A DNA stretch of 64,000 nt from Streptomyces sp. D2-8 (GTDB lineage Bacteria > Actinomycetota > Actinomycetes > Streptomycetales > Streptomycetaceae): assembly GCF_023184515.1 (NCBI RefSeq), contig NZ_JAAHBP010000020.1, forward strand, positions 154,678 to 218,677, in the 5' to 3' direction. The notes under the pieces were generated by a model, which did no database searches, was not told the DNA's origin, and was given only the letters and a program-made list of their open reading frames with translations. Positions 16,881-25,320 of this stretch are shown one piece after another. The translations under genes and the position numbers were made by a program. The stretch's first letter is position 1, and every line of letters begins with the position of its first letter.

Positions 16881-17393
16881 ATGACGAACGAACGCGGCAT
16901 GCCCGCCCCCACAGCCGACGAACGCACCATGCTGGAGGGCTGGCTGGACTTCCACCGGCGGACTCTCGCCTGGAAGTGCGAAGGCCTGAACGACGAGCAG
17001 CTCAGGTCCACGGCCGTCGAGCCCTCCACACTGTCCCTGATGGGGCTGGTGCGGCACATGGCGGACGTGGAGCGGAGCTGGTTCCGCCGGGTGCTGACGG
17101 GCGAGGACGCGGGGCCGATCTACTGGAGCGACGGGGACATCGACGGCGAGTTCCACCTCACCGCGGCGGATACCTGGCAGGAGGCGTACGCCACCTGGCA
17201 GGCCGAGATCGAGACGGCCCGGCGCAACGCGGCCCGCTTCGGCCTGGACGACATCACCGAGGGCAAGCAACGGCGCACCGGCGAGCGGTTCAACCTGCGG
17301 TGGCTCTACACCCACATGATCGAGGAGTACGCGCGGCACAACGGCCACGCCGACCTGATCCGCGAGCGGATCGACGGCGCGACCGGCGACTGA
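16881..17393 (+). CDS. DinB-like (DUF664) metal-binding protein
   Basis: 170 aa four-helix bundle of the DinB/MST superfamily. Helix 2 carries LMGLVRHMADVERSWF with the metal-ligand His and the C-terminal helix carries LYTHMIEEYARHNGHADLI with two more His; together they form the usual triad. Members bind Ni/Zn or use thiols such as mycothiol as cofactor. ATG 16881 follows GGAAAGGA. Lies 43 bp after the TetR gene, possibly co-transcribed. Confidence 0.85.
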   Translation: MTNERGMPAPTADERTMLEGWLDFHRRTLAWKCEGLNDEQLRSTAVEPSTLSLMGLVRHMADVERSWFRRVLTGEDAGPIYWSDGDIDGEFHLTAADTWQEAYATWQAEIETARRNAARFGLDDITEGKQRRTGERFNLRWLYTHMIEEYARHNGHADLIRERIDGATGD

Positions 17394-17508
17394 CGACGTC
17401 ACCCCCGTCACGCCGTCGCCCTCCGTACGGGGCGCGAGATCACCCGTGCGGGGCATCCTCCGCCTGTCCGCCGCCCCACCATGGGTTGGACGCACCAGAG
17501 TTGCGCGG

Positions 17509-18027
17509 GTGCATCGAACGACGACCACAGCGACGCTCCTGGTGACCGTGGCGGTCTCGGCCCTCTCCGGCTGTACGACAGTCCCGCATCCCCCCGCGCC
17601 GGGTCCCTCGGCGGCGCCGTCCCGACCGTCGGCGCCCCAGCCGGAGGGTGAGGCGGAGGCCCAGATCGTGCAGGCACCGGCCCGTGAGGCCCTGCAACTC
17701 ATCGAAGAGGCGTCCCACCGCCCGGAGCCTGCCGTGTCGGCGTCCCGCCCGGCCACACCCCCGGCGGCCTCGCCGGAACGCGGGACGCCGCAGCCCGGCC
17801 GGCGCGACGTCCGCCCGCGTCCCGCCCGACCGGAACGCCCCGAGCCCGCTCCGCGCGGCCCCCGGCGGTCGCAGGCCGACCTTCCGGACGTCTCGGAGTC
17901 GGTACGGCAGAACGTCCGGAAGAGCGTCTCGAACAGCTCGGACGTGTGCGCGCTGGGCAGGCGCTACGGGGGATGGCGGGCGGACAGCCCGGAGGCGACG
18001 ATCTGCCGCGATACGTACGGGCGTTGA
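17509..18027 (+). CDS. Proline-rich putative lipoprotein
   Basis: 172 aa from GTG 17509. The first 22 residues form a lipoprotein signal peptide ending in LSGC, with the Cys as acylation site. The middle is Pro/Ala/Arg-rich and disordered. The C-terminal segment SQADLPDVSESVRQN, then DVCALGRRYGGW...ICRDTYGR is a short conserved patch with two Cys seen on several Streptomyces secreted proteins. An in-frame ATG at 17446 would hide the lipobox, so I prefer GTG. Function unknown. Confidence 0.65.
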   Translation: MHRTTTTATLLVTVAVSALSGCTTVPHPPAPGPSAAPSRPSAPQPEGEAEAQIVQAPAREALQLIEEASHRPEPAVSASRPATPPAASPERGTPQPGRRDVRPRPARPERPEPAPRGPRRSQADLPDVSESVRQNVRKSVSNSSDVCALGRRYGGWRADSPEATICRDTYGR

Positions 18028-18036
18028 CCTGCCGTG

Positions 18037-18537
18037 TCAGGGCCGCTGCCGCGGCGGCGTCCAGGTCGCCGAGCCGCCCTCTCCCAGCCGGGACTCCAGC
18101 CGTCCGATGGCCGCCCACACGCCGTCGCCGTAGCTGTCGTCGGCGAGGGCGGTGGCGGCTTCCCGGGCCCACGACAGGTGCGTGAGCGCGGCATCGCGGC
18201 GACCGAGTCTGATGTAGTCGTCCGCCAGGTTCAGGTGCAGGGAGGGGTAGATCGCGATCACCGCGGTCACCGCGAGGACCTCCGCCCTGGCTTCCTCGGC
18301 CGCCGTCAACGCGCGCAGGTCCCAGGCCAGTTCGTCCGCCGGGTCGTCCTGGGTGTCGGCCAGGTAATGGGCGAGGGTGCAGCGGTGCAGCGGGTCGCCG
18401 TGCTCGCCGATCTCCGCCCACAGGCCGAGGAACCGGTGCCGGGCCTCCTCCCGGTCCCCCGCGTGGTGCAGCATGACGACCTGCCCGATCCGCGTCAGCA
18501 CGGCATCCGGCGCCGCCTGCTCCTGTCGCTCCGCCAC
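18037..18537 (-). CDS. Tetratricopeptide-like protein
   Basis: 166 aa almost all-helical protein with TPR-like repeats: MLHHAGDREEARHRFLGLW, LAHYLADTQDDPADEL, LHLNLADDYIRLGRRDAALT, and a C-terminal WAAIGRLESRLGE. GTG 18537 is preceded by GGAGGG. Such proteins are common in Streptomyces and probably scaffold partner proteins. Convergent with the lipoprotein gene, 9 bp apart. Confidence 0.75.
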   Translation of the reverse strand: MAERQEQAAPDAVLTRIGQVVMLHHAGDREEARHRFLGLWAEIGEHGDPLHRCTLAHYLADTQDDPADELAWDLRALTAAEEARAEVLAVTAVIAIYPSLHLNLADDYIRLGRRDAALTHLSWAREAATALADDSYGDGVWAAIGRLESRLGEGGSATWTPPRQRP

Positions 18538-18660
18538 GACGCCCTCCGCGCACTCGCCGGCTGTTCCTGCCGACGCTAACCGCAGGCGGGGGCGATCCGG
18601 CTCAGGCGGCTCCGGACACCACCGGGCCCGTCACGGCACAGCCGTACGGGCCGGCCTGCC

Positions 18661-19344
18661 TCAGCCCAGGTTCGGAATCGTCCAGTCGATCGGCGTGTGG
18701 CCCTGCGCCGCGACCGCCTCGTTGATCTGCGTGAAGGGGCGCGAGCCGAAGAACTTCTTCGCCGACAGGGGCGAGGGGTGCGCGCCCTTGACCACGACAT
18801 GCCGGGACTCGTCGATCAGCGGGAGCTTCTTCTGCGCGTAGTTGCCCCACAGCACGAAGACCGCCGGGTCGGGGCGCTCGGCCACGGCCCGGATCACGGC
18901 GTCGGTGAACTTCTCCCAGCCCCGGCCCTTGTGCGAGTTGGCCTCGCCGCCGCGGACCGTGAGCACCGCGTTGAGCAGCAGCACGCCCTGCTCGGCCCAC
19001 GGCATCAGATAGCCGTTGTCCGGGATCGGGGTGCCCAGCTCCTGGTGCATCTCCTTGTAGATGTTGCGCAGGGAGGGCGGGACCCGCACACCCGGCCGGA
19101 CCGAGAAGCACAGCCCGTGCCCCTGTCCCTCGCCGTGGTACGGGTCCTGACCGAGGATGAGGACCTTGACCTGCTCGTACGGCGTGGCGTCCAGCGCCGC
19201 GAAGACCTCCTCGCGCGGCGGGTGGACGGGACCCTTCGCCCGCTCCTCCTCGACGAACTCCGTCAGCTCCTTGAACCAGGGCTGCTGCAGCTCGTCGCCC
19301 AGAACCCCGCGCCAGGACTCGGGCAGCATGGCGATGTCGGTCAC
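18661..19344 (-). CDS. ung: Uracil-DNA glycosylase
   Basis: 227 aa, family 1 UDG. Removes uracil from DNA as the first step of base-excision repair. Motif A VLILGQDPYHGEGQG supplies the water-activating Asp; LLLNAVLTVR is the uracil-binding strand with Asn in VLWGNYAQ; HPSPLSAKKFFG is the Leu-intercalation loop with catalytic His. GTG 19344 follows GAGG. Single gene with its own promoter likely. Confidence 0.96.
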   Translation of the reverse strand: MTDIAMLPESWRGVLGDELQQPWFKELTEFVEEERAKGPVHPPREEVFAALDATPYEQVKVLILGQDPYHGEGQGHGLCFSVRPGVRVPPSLRNIYKEMHQELGTPIPDNGYLMPWAEQGVLLLNAVLTVRGGEANSHKGRGWEKFTDAVIRAVAERPDPAVFVLWGNYAQKKLPLIDESRHVVVKGAHPSPLSAKKFFGSRPFTQINEAVAAQGHTPIDWTIPNLG

Positions 19345-19437
19345 GTCAACGTCCTCACGATGTGCGGTCACTTCCAGGCCACAGAACCTACAGGCGACCA
19401 CTGACAGCGTGCCCGGGAAAGCCCGCTGCCGGCCCGC

Positions 19438-21030
19438 CTACCAGGCGGTCTTGCGGTGCAGCTCCCACAACATCATGATCGTCGACGGGTCCAGGGCCCG
19501 CTCCGCGCCCGAGATGTCCCGGCTGGCCGCCACGTACTGCCGGCCCTGCCACAGCGGCAGCAGACGCGCGTCGTCGACGAGGATCCGCTGGGCCTCCTCG
19601 AACTCCTTCTCCACGTTTGCGCGGTCGCTCTCCCGGCGCGAGCGGGGCAGCAGGTCACCGGTGATCTTGGGCGCCGAGTAGGGCGTACCGAGGGCGTTCT
19701 GCTCGCCGACGAACGGCGCGATGAAGTTCTCCGCGTCCGGGAAGTCGGGGAACCAGCCACGCCCGAACACCGGGTATTCACCCTTCTGGTAGCCCTCGAC
19801 GTACGTCTTCCAGGGGCGGCTCTTCAGGCTGATCGTGAACAGGCCGGAGGACTCGAGCTGGCGCTCCAGCTCCTTGAACTCCCCGGCGGTCTCGGAGCCG
19901 TAGCGGTCGCTCGTGTACCAGAAGGTGAGCGGGACGCGCTGGTTGATGCCGGCCTCGGTGAGGATCTTGCGGGCCTTGGCGACGTCGGGGTCGCCGTAGT
20001 CGTCGAAGAAGCCCGTGGTGTGGCCCGTGAGGCCCTTGGGGACCATGGAGTACAGCGGGTCGACGGTGTCCTTGTAGACCTTGTGGGCGATCGCCGCCCG
20101 GTCGACGACCTGGGCGATGGCCTGGCGCACGGCCTTCTTGTCCGCCCAGGGGTCCTTCGGGTTGAACACCAGGTAGTTGATGTCGGTGCCGGTGCCCTCG
20201 ACGAGCTGGATGTCCTCGTCCTTGGAGGTCTTGCTCTGGAGCTCGACGACGTCACCGGCGGCCAGACCGCGGTAGGTCACGTCGATCTTCTCGTCCCGCA
20301 GGGCCTTCACCATGGCGTCGGAGTCCTGGAAGTACCGGACGGTCACGGCGTCGTTCCGGCGCTCCGCGAAGCCCTTGTAGGAGTTGTTGCGGACGAGGAC
20401 GGCCTCCTTGCCGTCGGAGTACGAGTCGAGGGCGTACGGCCCGGAGCCGACCACGTCGCTGCCCTTGCGCAGGCTGTTCTCCGGGTAGGCCTCCGGGGAC
20501 ACGATCGACATGGCGGGAGTGGCCAGCACGAACGGGAACGTGGAGTCCGGCTTGTTGAGGTGGAAGATCACCTCACGGTCGTTCGGCGCCTGGACCCGCT
20601 CGAGGCTGCCCAGCAGACCGGCAGGGCCGCCGTTGACGTTGATCTTGCGGATCCGGTCGAACGAGTACTTCACGGCCCGGGCGTCGAGCGCGTCGCCGTT
20701 GGAGAACTTCAGGCCCTCGCGCAGCTCGCAGCGGTACACCTGGTTCGAGGAGTCGCTGAAGCCGCACTGCTCGGCGGCGTCCGGCTGGGGCGCGCTCGCG
20801 CCGGTCGGATAGCTCAAGAGCGTCTGATAGATGTTGCGGAACAGCTCCCAGGAGCTGTCCCACGACGCGGCAGGGTCGAGCGTGCTGGGCGCACTGGTGG
20901 TGCCCAGGACGATCGGTCCTTCGTCCTCCGGGGTGTCGGACGACAGCACGCCGCACCCGGCGAGCAGGGACGATATGGACGCGATGGCCGCCACCCGCCG
21001 CAGGCATCGATTCCGGTTGAACACGCGCAC
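19438..21030 (-). CDS. ABC-transporter substrate-binding lipoprotein (family 5, peptide/oligosaccharide type)
   Basis: 530 aa. The N-terminal signal peptide ends in LLAGC, so it is lipid-anchored. The family-5 (DppA/OppA) signature is present: STLDPAASWDSSWELFRNIY, then LREGLKFSNGDALDARAVKY, and NYLVFNPKDPWADKKAVRQA. Substrates of this family include peptides, nickel and heptoses. No permease or ATPase lies adjacent, so the protein must share an importer encoded elsewhere or be a solitary receptor. Confidence 0.92.
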   Translation of the reverse strand: MRVFNRNRCLRRVAAIASISSLLAGCGVLSSDTPEDEGPIVLGTTSAPSTLDPAASWDSSWELFRNIYQTLLSYPTGASAPQPDAAEQCGFSDSSNQVYRCELREGLKFSNGDALDARAVKYSFDRIRKINVNGGPAGLLGSLERVQAPNDREVIFHLNKPDSTFPFVLATPAMSIVSPEAYPENSLRKGSDVVGSGPYALDSYSDGKEAVLVRNNSYKGFAERRNDAVTVRYFQDSDAMVKALRDEKIDVTYRGLAAGDVVELQSKTSKDEDIQLVEGTGTDINYLVFNPKDPWADKKAVRQAIAQVVDRAAIAHKVYKDTVDPLYSMVPKGLTGHTTGFFDDYGDPDVAKARKILTEAGINQRVPLTFWYTSDRYGSETAGEFKELERQLESSGLFTISLKSRPWKTYVEGYQKGEYPVFGRGWFPDFPDAENFIAPFVGEQNALGTPYSAPKITGDLLPRSRRESDRANVEKEFEEAQRILVDDARLLPLWQGRQYVAASRDISGAERALDPSTIMMLWELHRKTAW

Positions 21031-21224
21031 GCTCCTCGAGCTGCCATACCAAGGGTCGGCAGACCATACCGCAGTGCCGCGCCCGCTGACCCTCCCCGGT
21101 ACATGACCTCTTGATCAATAAACCTTTGACGACGTTGTCATCGCCCTTTGCGGTGCCTTTTACGGCGGCACGGGCGCCGTTCGTGTCGAAGGGCGCCCGT
21201 GCCGATCCGCGTGCGAGGTCCCCG

Positions 21225-21983
21225 TCAGCCGGTTCCGGCGTTGAGGAAGATGCCGCCGTCCACGACGAGCGTCTGGCCGGTGACCCAGTCGGACTGCTCG
21301 GAGGTGAGGAACGCGGCCGCGCCCCCGATGTCGGAGGGCACACCGAGCCGGCCCAGCGGGTAGGCCGCGGCGGCTTCCTCCTCCCGGCCCTCGTACAGGG
21401 CCTGGGCGAACTTGGTCTTCACCACGGCCGGGGCGATCGCGTTGACCCGCACCTTGGGCGCGAACTCGTGCGCGAGCTGCACCGTCAGGTTGATCATCGC
21501 GGCCTTGCTGACGCCGTACGCGCCGATGAACGGCGAGGGCGAGAGGCCCGCGACGGAGGCGATGTTGACGATCGCGCCGCCGTTGTCCTTCTGCCAGGCG
21601 TGCCAGGTCCGCTGGGCGAAGCCGAGCGCCGAGACGACGTTGGTCTCGAAGACCTTGCGCGCGACGTTCAGGTCGAGGTCGGCGATCGGCCCGAACACCG
21701 GGTTCGTGCCGGCGTTGTTGATCAGGTAGTCGACGCGGCCGAAGGCCTCCATCGTGCGCTCGACGGCGACGGCCTGGTGGGCCTCGTCGTGCGCCTTGCC
21801 CGCCACGTAGACCGCGCGGTCGGCGCCGAGCTGCTCGACGGCCTCCTTGAGGGCGTCCTCGTTGCGGCCGGTGATGCACACGCGGTCGCCGCGCGCGACC
21901 AGGGCCTCGGCGACGCCGTAGCCGATGCCGCGGCTGGCGCCCGTGACGAGGGCGACCTTGCCGGAGAGTTCCACGGAAGTCAT
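21225..21983 (-). CDS. Short-chain dehydrogenase/reductase (SDR)
   Basis: 252 aa classical SDR. NADP(H) loop ALVTGASRGIGYGVA, the NNAGTN motif, and Ser...YxxxK as NIASVAGLSPSPFIGAYGVS followed by K. C-terminal GQTLVVDGGIFLN is the usual end. ATG 21983 follows GAGGAC. Eleven bases downstream of the fabG-like gene, so they form an operon. Probably reduces a 3-oxoacyl or ketone substrate. Confidence 0.9.
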   Translation of the reverse strand: MTSVELSGKVALVTGASRGIGYGVAEALVARGDRVCITGRNEDALKEAVEQLGADRAVYVAGKAHDEAHQAVAVERTMEAFGRVDYLINNAGTNPVFGPIADLDLNVARKVFETNVVSALGFAQRTWHAWQKDNGGAIVNIASVAGLSPSPFIGAYGVSKAAMINLTVQLAHEFAPKVRVNAIAPAVVKTKFAQALYEGREEEAAAAYPLGRLGVPSDIGGAAAFLTSEQSDWVTGQTLVVDGGIFLNAGTG

Positions 21984-21994
21984 GTCTGTGTCCT

Positions 21995-22756
21995 CTAGTC
22001 GAGCGGTCCGCCGGCCACGTACAGCACCTGGCCGGAGACGAATCCGGCCGCCTCGCCGGTGAAGAAGGCGATGGCGTTGGCGATGTCCTCCGGCTCGCCG
22101 ACCCGGGCCACCGGGATCTGGGTGGCGGCGGCGGCCTTGAAGTCCTCGAAGCCCATGCCGACGCGGTCGGCGGTGGCCTTGGTCATCTCGGTGGCGATGA
22201 ACCCGGGGGCGACGGAGTTGGCGGTGACGCCGAACTTGCCGAGCTCCTTGGCGAGGGTCTTGGTGAAGCCCTGCAGGCCCGCCTTGGCCGCCGAGTAGTT
22301 CACCTGACCGCGGTTGCCGAGCGCGGACGACGACGACAGGTTGACGATCCGGCCGAAGCCCGCGTCCACCATGTGCTTCTGGCAGGCCTTGGACATCAGG
22401 AAGGCGCCGCGCAGGTGCACGTTCATGACGGTGTCCCAGTCGGAGACGCTCATCTTGAACAGCAGGTTGTCGCGCAGCACGCCCGCGTTGTTGACCAGGA
22501 TCGTCGGCGCGCCGAGCTCCTCGGCGATCCGGGCGACGGCCGCCTCGACCTGTGCCTCGTCCGAGACGTCGCACCCGATCGCGACGGCCTTGCCGCCCGC
22601 GGCGGTGATCTTCTCGACGGTGTCCTTGCAGGCCGCCTCGTCGAGGTCGAGCACGGCGACCGCGCGGCCCTCGGCGGCCAGTCGTACGGCGGTGGCGGCA
22701 CCGATGCCGCGCGCGGCACCGGTCACGACGGCAACCCGCTGCTCAGTGGTGGACAT
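21995..22756 (-). CDS. fabG: 3-oxoacyl-[ACP] reductase-like SDR
   Basis: 253 aa. VAVVTGAARGIGAATAVRLA binds NADP; ILVNNAGVLRDNLLFKMS is the FabG-type NNAG stretch; NLSSSSALGNRGQVNYSAAK carries catalytic Ser, Tyr and Lys. The retained FabG features (RDNLL, GFIATEMT) suggest a beta-ketoacyl reductase, though not the housekeeping copy, which sits with fabD/fabH elsewhere. GAGGAG precedes ATG 22756. A TetR-like palindrome in its promoter suggests regulated expression for a fatty-acid or polyketide related step. Confidence 0.85.
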   Translation of the reverse strand: MSTTEQRVAVVTGAARGIGAATAVRLAAEGRAVAVLDLDEAACKDTVEKITAAGGKAVAIGCDVSDEAQVEAAVARIAEELGAPTILVNNAGVLRDNLLFKMSVSDWDTVMNVHLRGAFLMSKACQKHMVDAGFGRIVNLSSSSALGNRGQVNYSAAKAGLQGFTKTLAKELGKFGVTANSVAPGFIATEMTKATADRVGMGFEDFKAAAATQIPVARVGEPEDIANAIAFFTGEAAGFVSGQVLYVAGGPLD

Positions 22757-22775
22757 GACTGCTACTCCTCAGGTG

Positions 22776-22785
22776 AGCGACCGCT
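22776..22785. promoter_or_regulatory. TetR-like palindrome upstream of the SDR operon
   Basis: AGCGACCGCT has perfect 4-bp arms within a longer imperfect one (TGAGCGACCGCTTAG). It lies 20 bp before the first SDR gene, overlapping a possible -10. The sequence resembles operators of fatty-acid-related TetR repressors (AAGCGGTCGCT type); no such regulator gene is adjacent. Confidence 0.4.
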
Positions 22786-22985
22786 TAGTACCTTCAGTGG
22801 GAGTGACGCTAGAAGCCCTGGCACCCGGTGTCAACGGCCCGGGGCGGCATGTGATCCATTACCCGGGGCCACCTGCCCGGCAGCGTCCCCCGGGACACCC
22901 GATCGGCGTACGGCCGCGCGCCGGGGCACGGCTCGGCACCTAGCGTCGGAGCGCGAGCCACCCGTGACCGGAAGGGAGACGCTCC

Positions 22986-23450
22986 ATGCGCCGTCGCATC
23001 GGTGCCATAGGCACGCTGTTCGCGATCGCCGCGATCGTGCCGCTGGCCGACCCCGCTCATGCCCGGCAGGACCTGGACTGCCGCGACTTCTCCTTCCAGG
23101 AGGACGCGCAGGCCGTCTTCGACGCGAATCCGAGCGATCCCAACAGACTCGACGAGGATCAGGGCCCGGACGACGGCATCGCGTGCGAGGCCCTGGCCCG
23201 CCGGGGCATCATCTCCCCCACCGCCTCCGCCAGTCCGTCCGCCGCCGTCACCACCACTCCCACCACCTCCGCCAGTCCCTCCGCCCCCGTCACCGCCGCT
23301 CCCACCGCCACCCCGTCCCGAGGCGTGCGGGGCGGACTCGGGGGCGCGGTGGCCTCGGGGCCGGGCGACTGGGAGATGGGGATCGGCCTGGCCTTCGCGG
23401 CGGGTGCCGCCCTCGCGGCCGGCTACGTCGTGAGGCGTCGCCGGCACTGA
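22986..23450 (+). CDS. Secreted Excalibur-domain protein with C-terminal membrane anchor
   Basis: 154 aa. Signal peptide 1-27 (cut after AHA). Residues 30-70 form an Excalibur calcium-binding domain: DLDCRDFSFQEDAQAVFDA and the ligand loop DEDQGPDDGIACEAL with the paired Cys. A Ser/Pro/Thr-rich linker (residues 80-115) leads to one transmembrane helix and an RRRRH tail. Likely a surface-exposed, calcium-dependent protein of unknown partner. GGAAGGGAGACGCTCC precedes ATG. Confidence 0.85.
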   Translation: MRRRIGAIGTLFAIAAIVPLADPAHARQDLDCRDFSFQEDAQAVFDANPSDPNRLDEDQGPDDGIACEALARRGIISPTASASPSAAVTTTPTTSASPSAPVTAAPTATPSRGVRGGLGGAVASGPGDWEMGIGLAFAAGAALAAGYVVRRRRH

Positions 23451-23469
23451 CCGCCGGGCAAGGTGGCCG

Positions 23470-23883
23470 TCACCTCACCAGCAGGTCCAGCAAGCGCTCC
23501 GTCTCCGCCGCCGGGTCCGTGGTCAGGCCGGTGTGCACGGGGCCGGGCTGGACGATCGTGGAGCGGGGGGCGACGAGCCAGCGGAAGCGGCGGCCCGGGT
23601 CGTCGGATGCCGCCTGGCCGGCCGCGGGACCGCCCGCGCACAGTCCCTCCACGGCTCGCAGGGCGGCTCGGACCCCGGCCGCGTCGGCCCGGGGGTCGAG
23701 GGCCAGCAGGCGGGCCTCGTCGAGGTGGGTGCGGGCACCGACGTAGGACTTCGCGCGGCAGTAGACGAGGACCCCGGCGTTGATGCACTCGCCGCGTTCG
23801 ACGCGTGGGACGACGCGCAGGACGGCGTACTCGTAGACGTGGCGGTCCCGGGGCCCGCCCTTGATGATGTGCCGGTCGTTCAC
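23470..23883 (-). CDS. DUF3037 family protein
   Basis: 137 aa. Starts at GTG 23883, overlapping the HipA-like stop as GTGA, so translation is coupled. DUF3037 hallmarks: YEYAVLRVVPRVERGECINA and GVLVYCRAKSYVGAR near the N-terminus. Family function is unknown, but it is repeatedly found beside HipA-like kinases. It may be a partner or substrate of the kinase. Confidence 0.85.
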   Translation of the reverse strand: MNDRHIIKGGPRDRHVYEYAVLRVVPRVERGECINAGVLVYCRAKSYVGARTHLDEARLLALDPRADAAGVRAALRAVEGLCAGGPAAGQAASDDPGRRFRWLVAPRSTIVQPGPVHTGLTTDPAAETERLLDLLVR

Positions 23884-24635
23884 TTGAGCCCCTGGATGCG
23901 GTCGTGGATGAGGGCGGCCCGTGCGAGCAACGGGCGCGCGTACGCCTGCCTCAGGTCGTCCGGCGTGGCGAAGCCGGGTTCGTCCAGGAGCCAGGCGTCC
24001 GGGATCTGCGCGGTGGCGTCGGCGAGGAGTTCCTCGGTGACCAGGGGCGCCAACTCGGCTGCGGCGGAGGCGACATCGGGTGCGAAGGAGGCCAGCGCGT
24101 GGTCGCAGGCGTCGTACGGGCGGGCGGCGGAGGCCTCCACGCCGGGCCAGTTGTGGTGCCAGATCATCGTCGCGCCGTGGTCGACGAGCCACAGCTCGTC
24201 CCGCCACCTCAGCAGGTTGGGGTTGCGCCAGGACCGGTCGACGTTGTTGATCAGCGCGTCGAACCAGACCACCCGGCCGGCCTCCTCGGGGCTCACCGGG
24301 AACGCGAGCGGGTCGAAGCCGAGCGCGCCGGAGAGGAAGTCCATGCCGAGGTTGGTGCCGCCGCTGGACCGCAGCAGGCTCTGCACCTGCTCGTCCGGTT
24401 CGCCCAGCCCCAGCTCCGGGTCGAGCTCGACGGTGACCAGGCGCGGCATCCGCAGCCCCAGCCGGCGGGCGAGTTCCCCGCAGACCACCTCGGCGACGAG
24501 CGTCTTGCGGCCCTGTCCCGCGCCGGTGAACTTCAGGACGTAGGTGCCGAGGTCGTCGGCCTCGACCAGGCCCGGCAGCGAACCGCCCTCGCGCAGGGGC
24601 GCGATGAAACGGGTCGCGATCACTTCCTTGAGCAT
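23880..24635 (-). CDS. HipA-like protein kinase
   Basis: 251 aa, the kinase core without the N-terminal HipS-like domain of full HipA (about 440 aa). Visible elements: YVLKFTGAGQGRKTLVAEVV (ATP-side Lys and Gly-rich loop), FDALINNVDRSWRNPNLL (catalytic Asp and Asn), and LWLVDHGATM (metal Asp). HipA kinases phosphorylate glutamyl-tRNA synthetase or other targets and can act as toxins with a HipB antitoxin. No HipB-like HTH gene is adjacent; DUF3037 is the only partner. Confidence 0.85.
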   Translation of the reverse strand: MLKEVIATRFIAPLREGGSLPGLVEADDLGTYVLKFTGAGQGRKTLVAEVVCGELARRLGLRMPRLVTVELDPELGLGEPDEQVQSLLRSSGGTNLGMDFLSGALGFDPLAFPVSPEEAGRVVWFDALINNVDRSWRNPNLLRWRDELWLVDHGATMIWHHNWPGVEASAARPYDACDHALASFAPDVASAAAELAPLVTEELLADATAQIPDAWLLDEPGFATPDDLRQAYARPLLARAALIHDRIQGLK

Positions 24636-24831
24636 CGCCCCAGGTTACTGACGCGCGCGGTGGCCGCGGCGACGGCCTCGCGGTGGCGGGCCGGAACCCG
24701 ACAGCGAACCGACAGCTCCGCTTTACCCGTGTCCTTCCTCTAACCAGTCAGGATTTCGACATGGTCTGAACAGCCGGTCCGCAGGGGCCGTACCTCTCGG
24801 CAGATCACGAATCCCCGGAAGGAACGTCAGC

Positions 24832-25320
24832 ATGACCAGCGAATCAGTTCAGCCGATGTCGGGACCGAGCCGCCGCACCGTCGTGGCGGCGGTTGGCGCG
24901 GCGGGGCTCACCGTGGCGCTGACGGCGTGCGGGTCGGAGGACAAGGCGTCCGACCCGTCCACCGAACAGGGCGCCGCCGGCGGCGGCGCGACGAACGAAG
25001 GGGGCGGCTCGTCCGCCGGAGCGGGAGCCGGTGGTGCGGCGCTCGCGAAGACCGCCGACATCCCCGAGGGCAGCGGCAAGATCTTCAAGGACGAGAAGGT
25101 GGTGGTCTCACAGCCGGCCGCGGGCGACTACAAGGCCTTCTCGACGATCTGCACCCACCAGAACTGTCCGATGGTGGACCTCAAGGACGATGTCATCTCC
25201 TGCGCCTGCCACGGCAGTCAGTTCTCCGTCCTCGACGGCAGCGTGAAGAAGGGGCCGGCGGTGAAGCCGCTGGCGGCGAAGCAGATCAGCGTGAACGGCG
25301 ACTCCATCACGCTCGCCTGA
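24832..25320 (+). CDS. Rieske [2Fe-2S] lipoprotein
   Basis: 162 aa. Twin-arginine-like RRTVVAAVGAAGLTVALTAC signal with lipobox Cys, then a Gly/Ala-rich linker and a Rieske domain with the two cluster-binding boxes CTHQNC and CACHGS (two Cys and two His). Folded cofactor plus RR motif fits Tat export. Redox role at the outer face of the membrane; partner unknown. GGAAGGAACGTCAGC precedes ATG 24832. Last 14 bp overlap the convergent isochorismatase-like gene. Confidence 0.9.
   Translation: MTSESVQPMSGPSRRTVVAAVGAAGLTVALTACGSEDKASDPSTEQGAAGGGATNEGGGSSAGAGAGGAALAKTADIPEGSGKIFKDEKVVVSQPAAGDYKAFSTICTHQNCPMVDLKDDVISCACHGSQFSVLDGSVKKGPAVKPLAAKQISVNGDSITLA

Noticed and set aside
21111..21998. Plus-strand 295-codon frame opposite the SDR gene
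   Set aside because: Shadow of the SDR gene, whose Rossmann and YxxxK motifs are clear.
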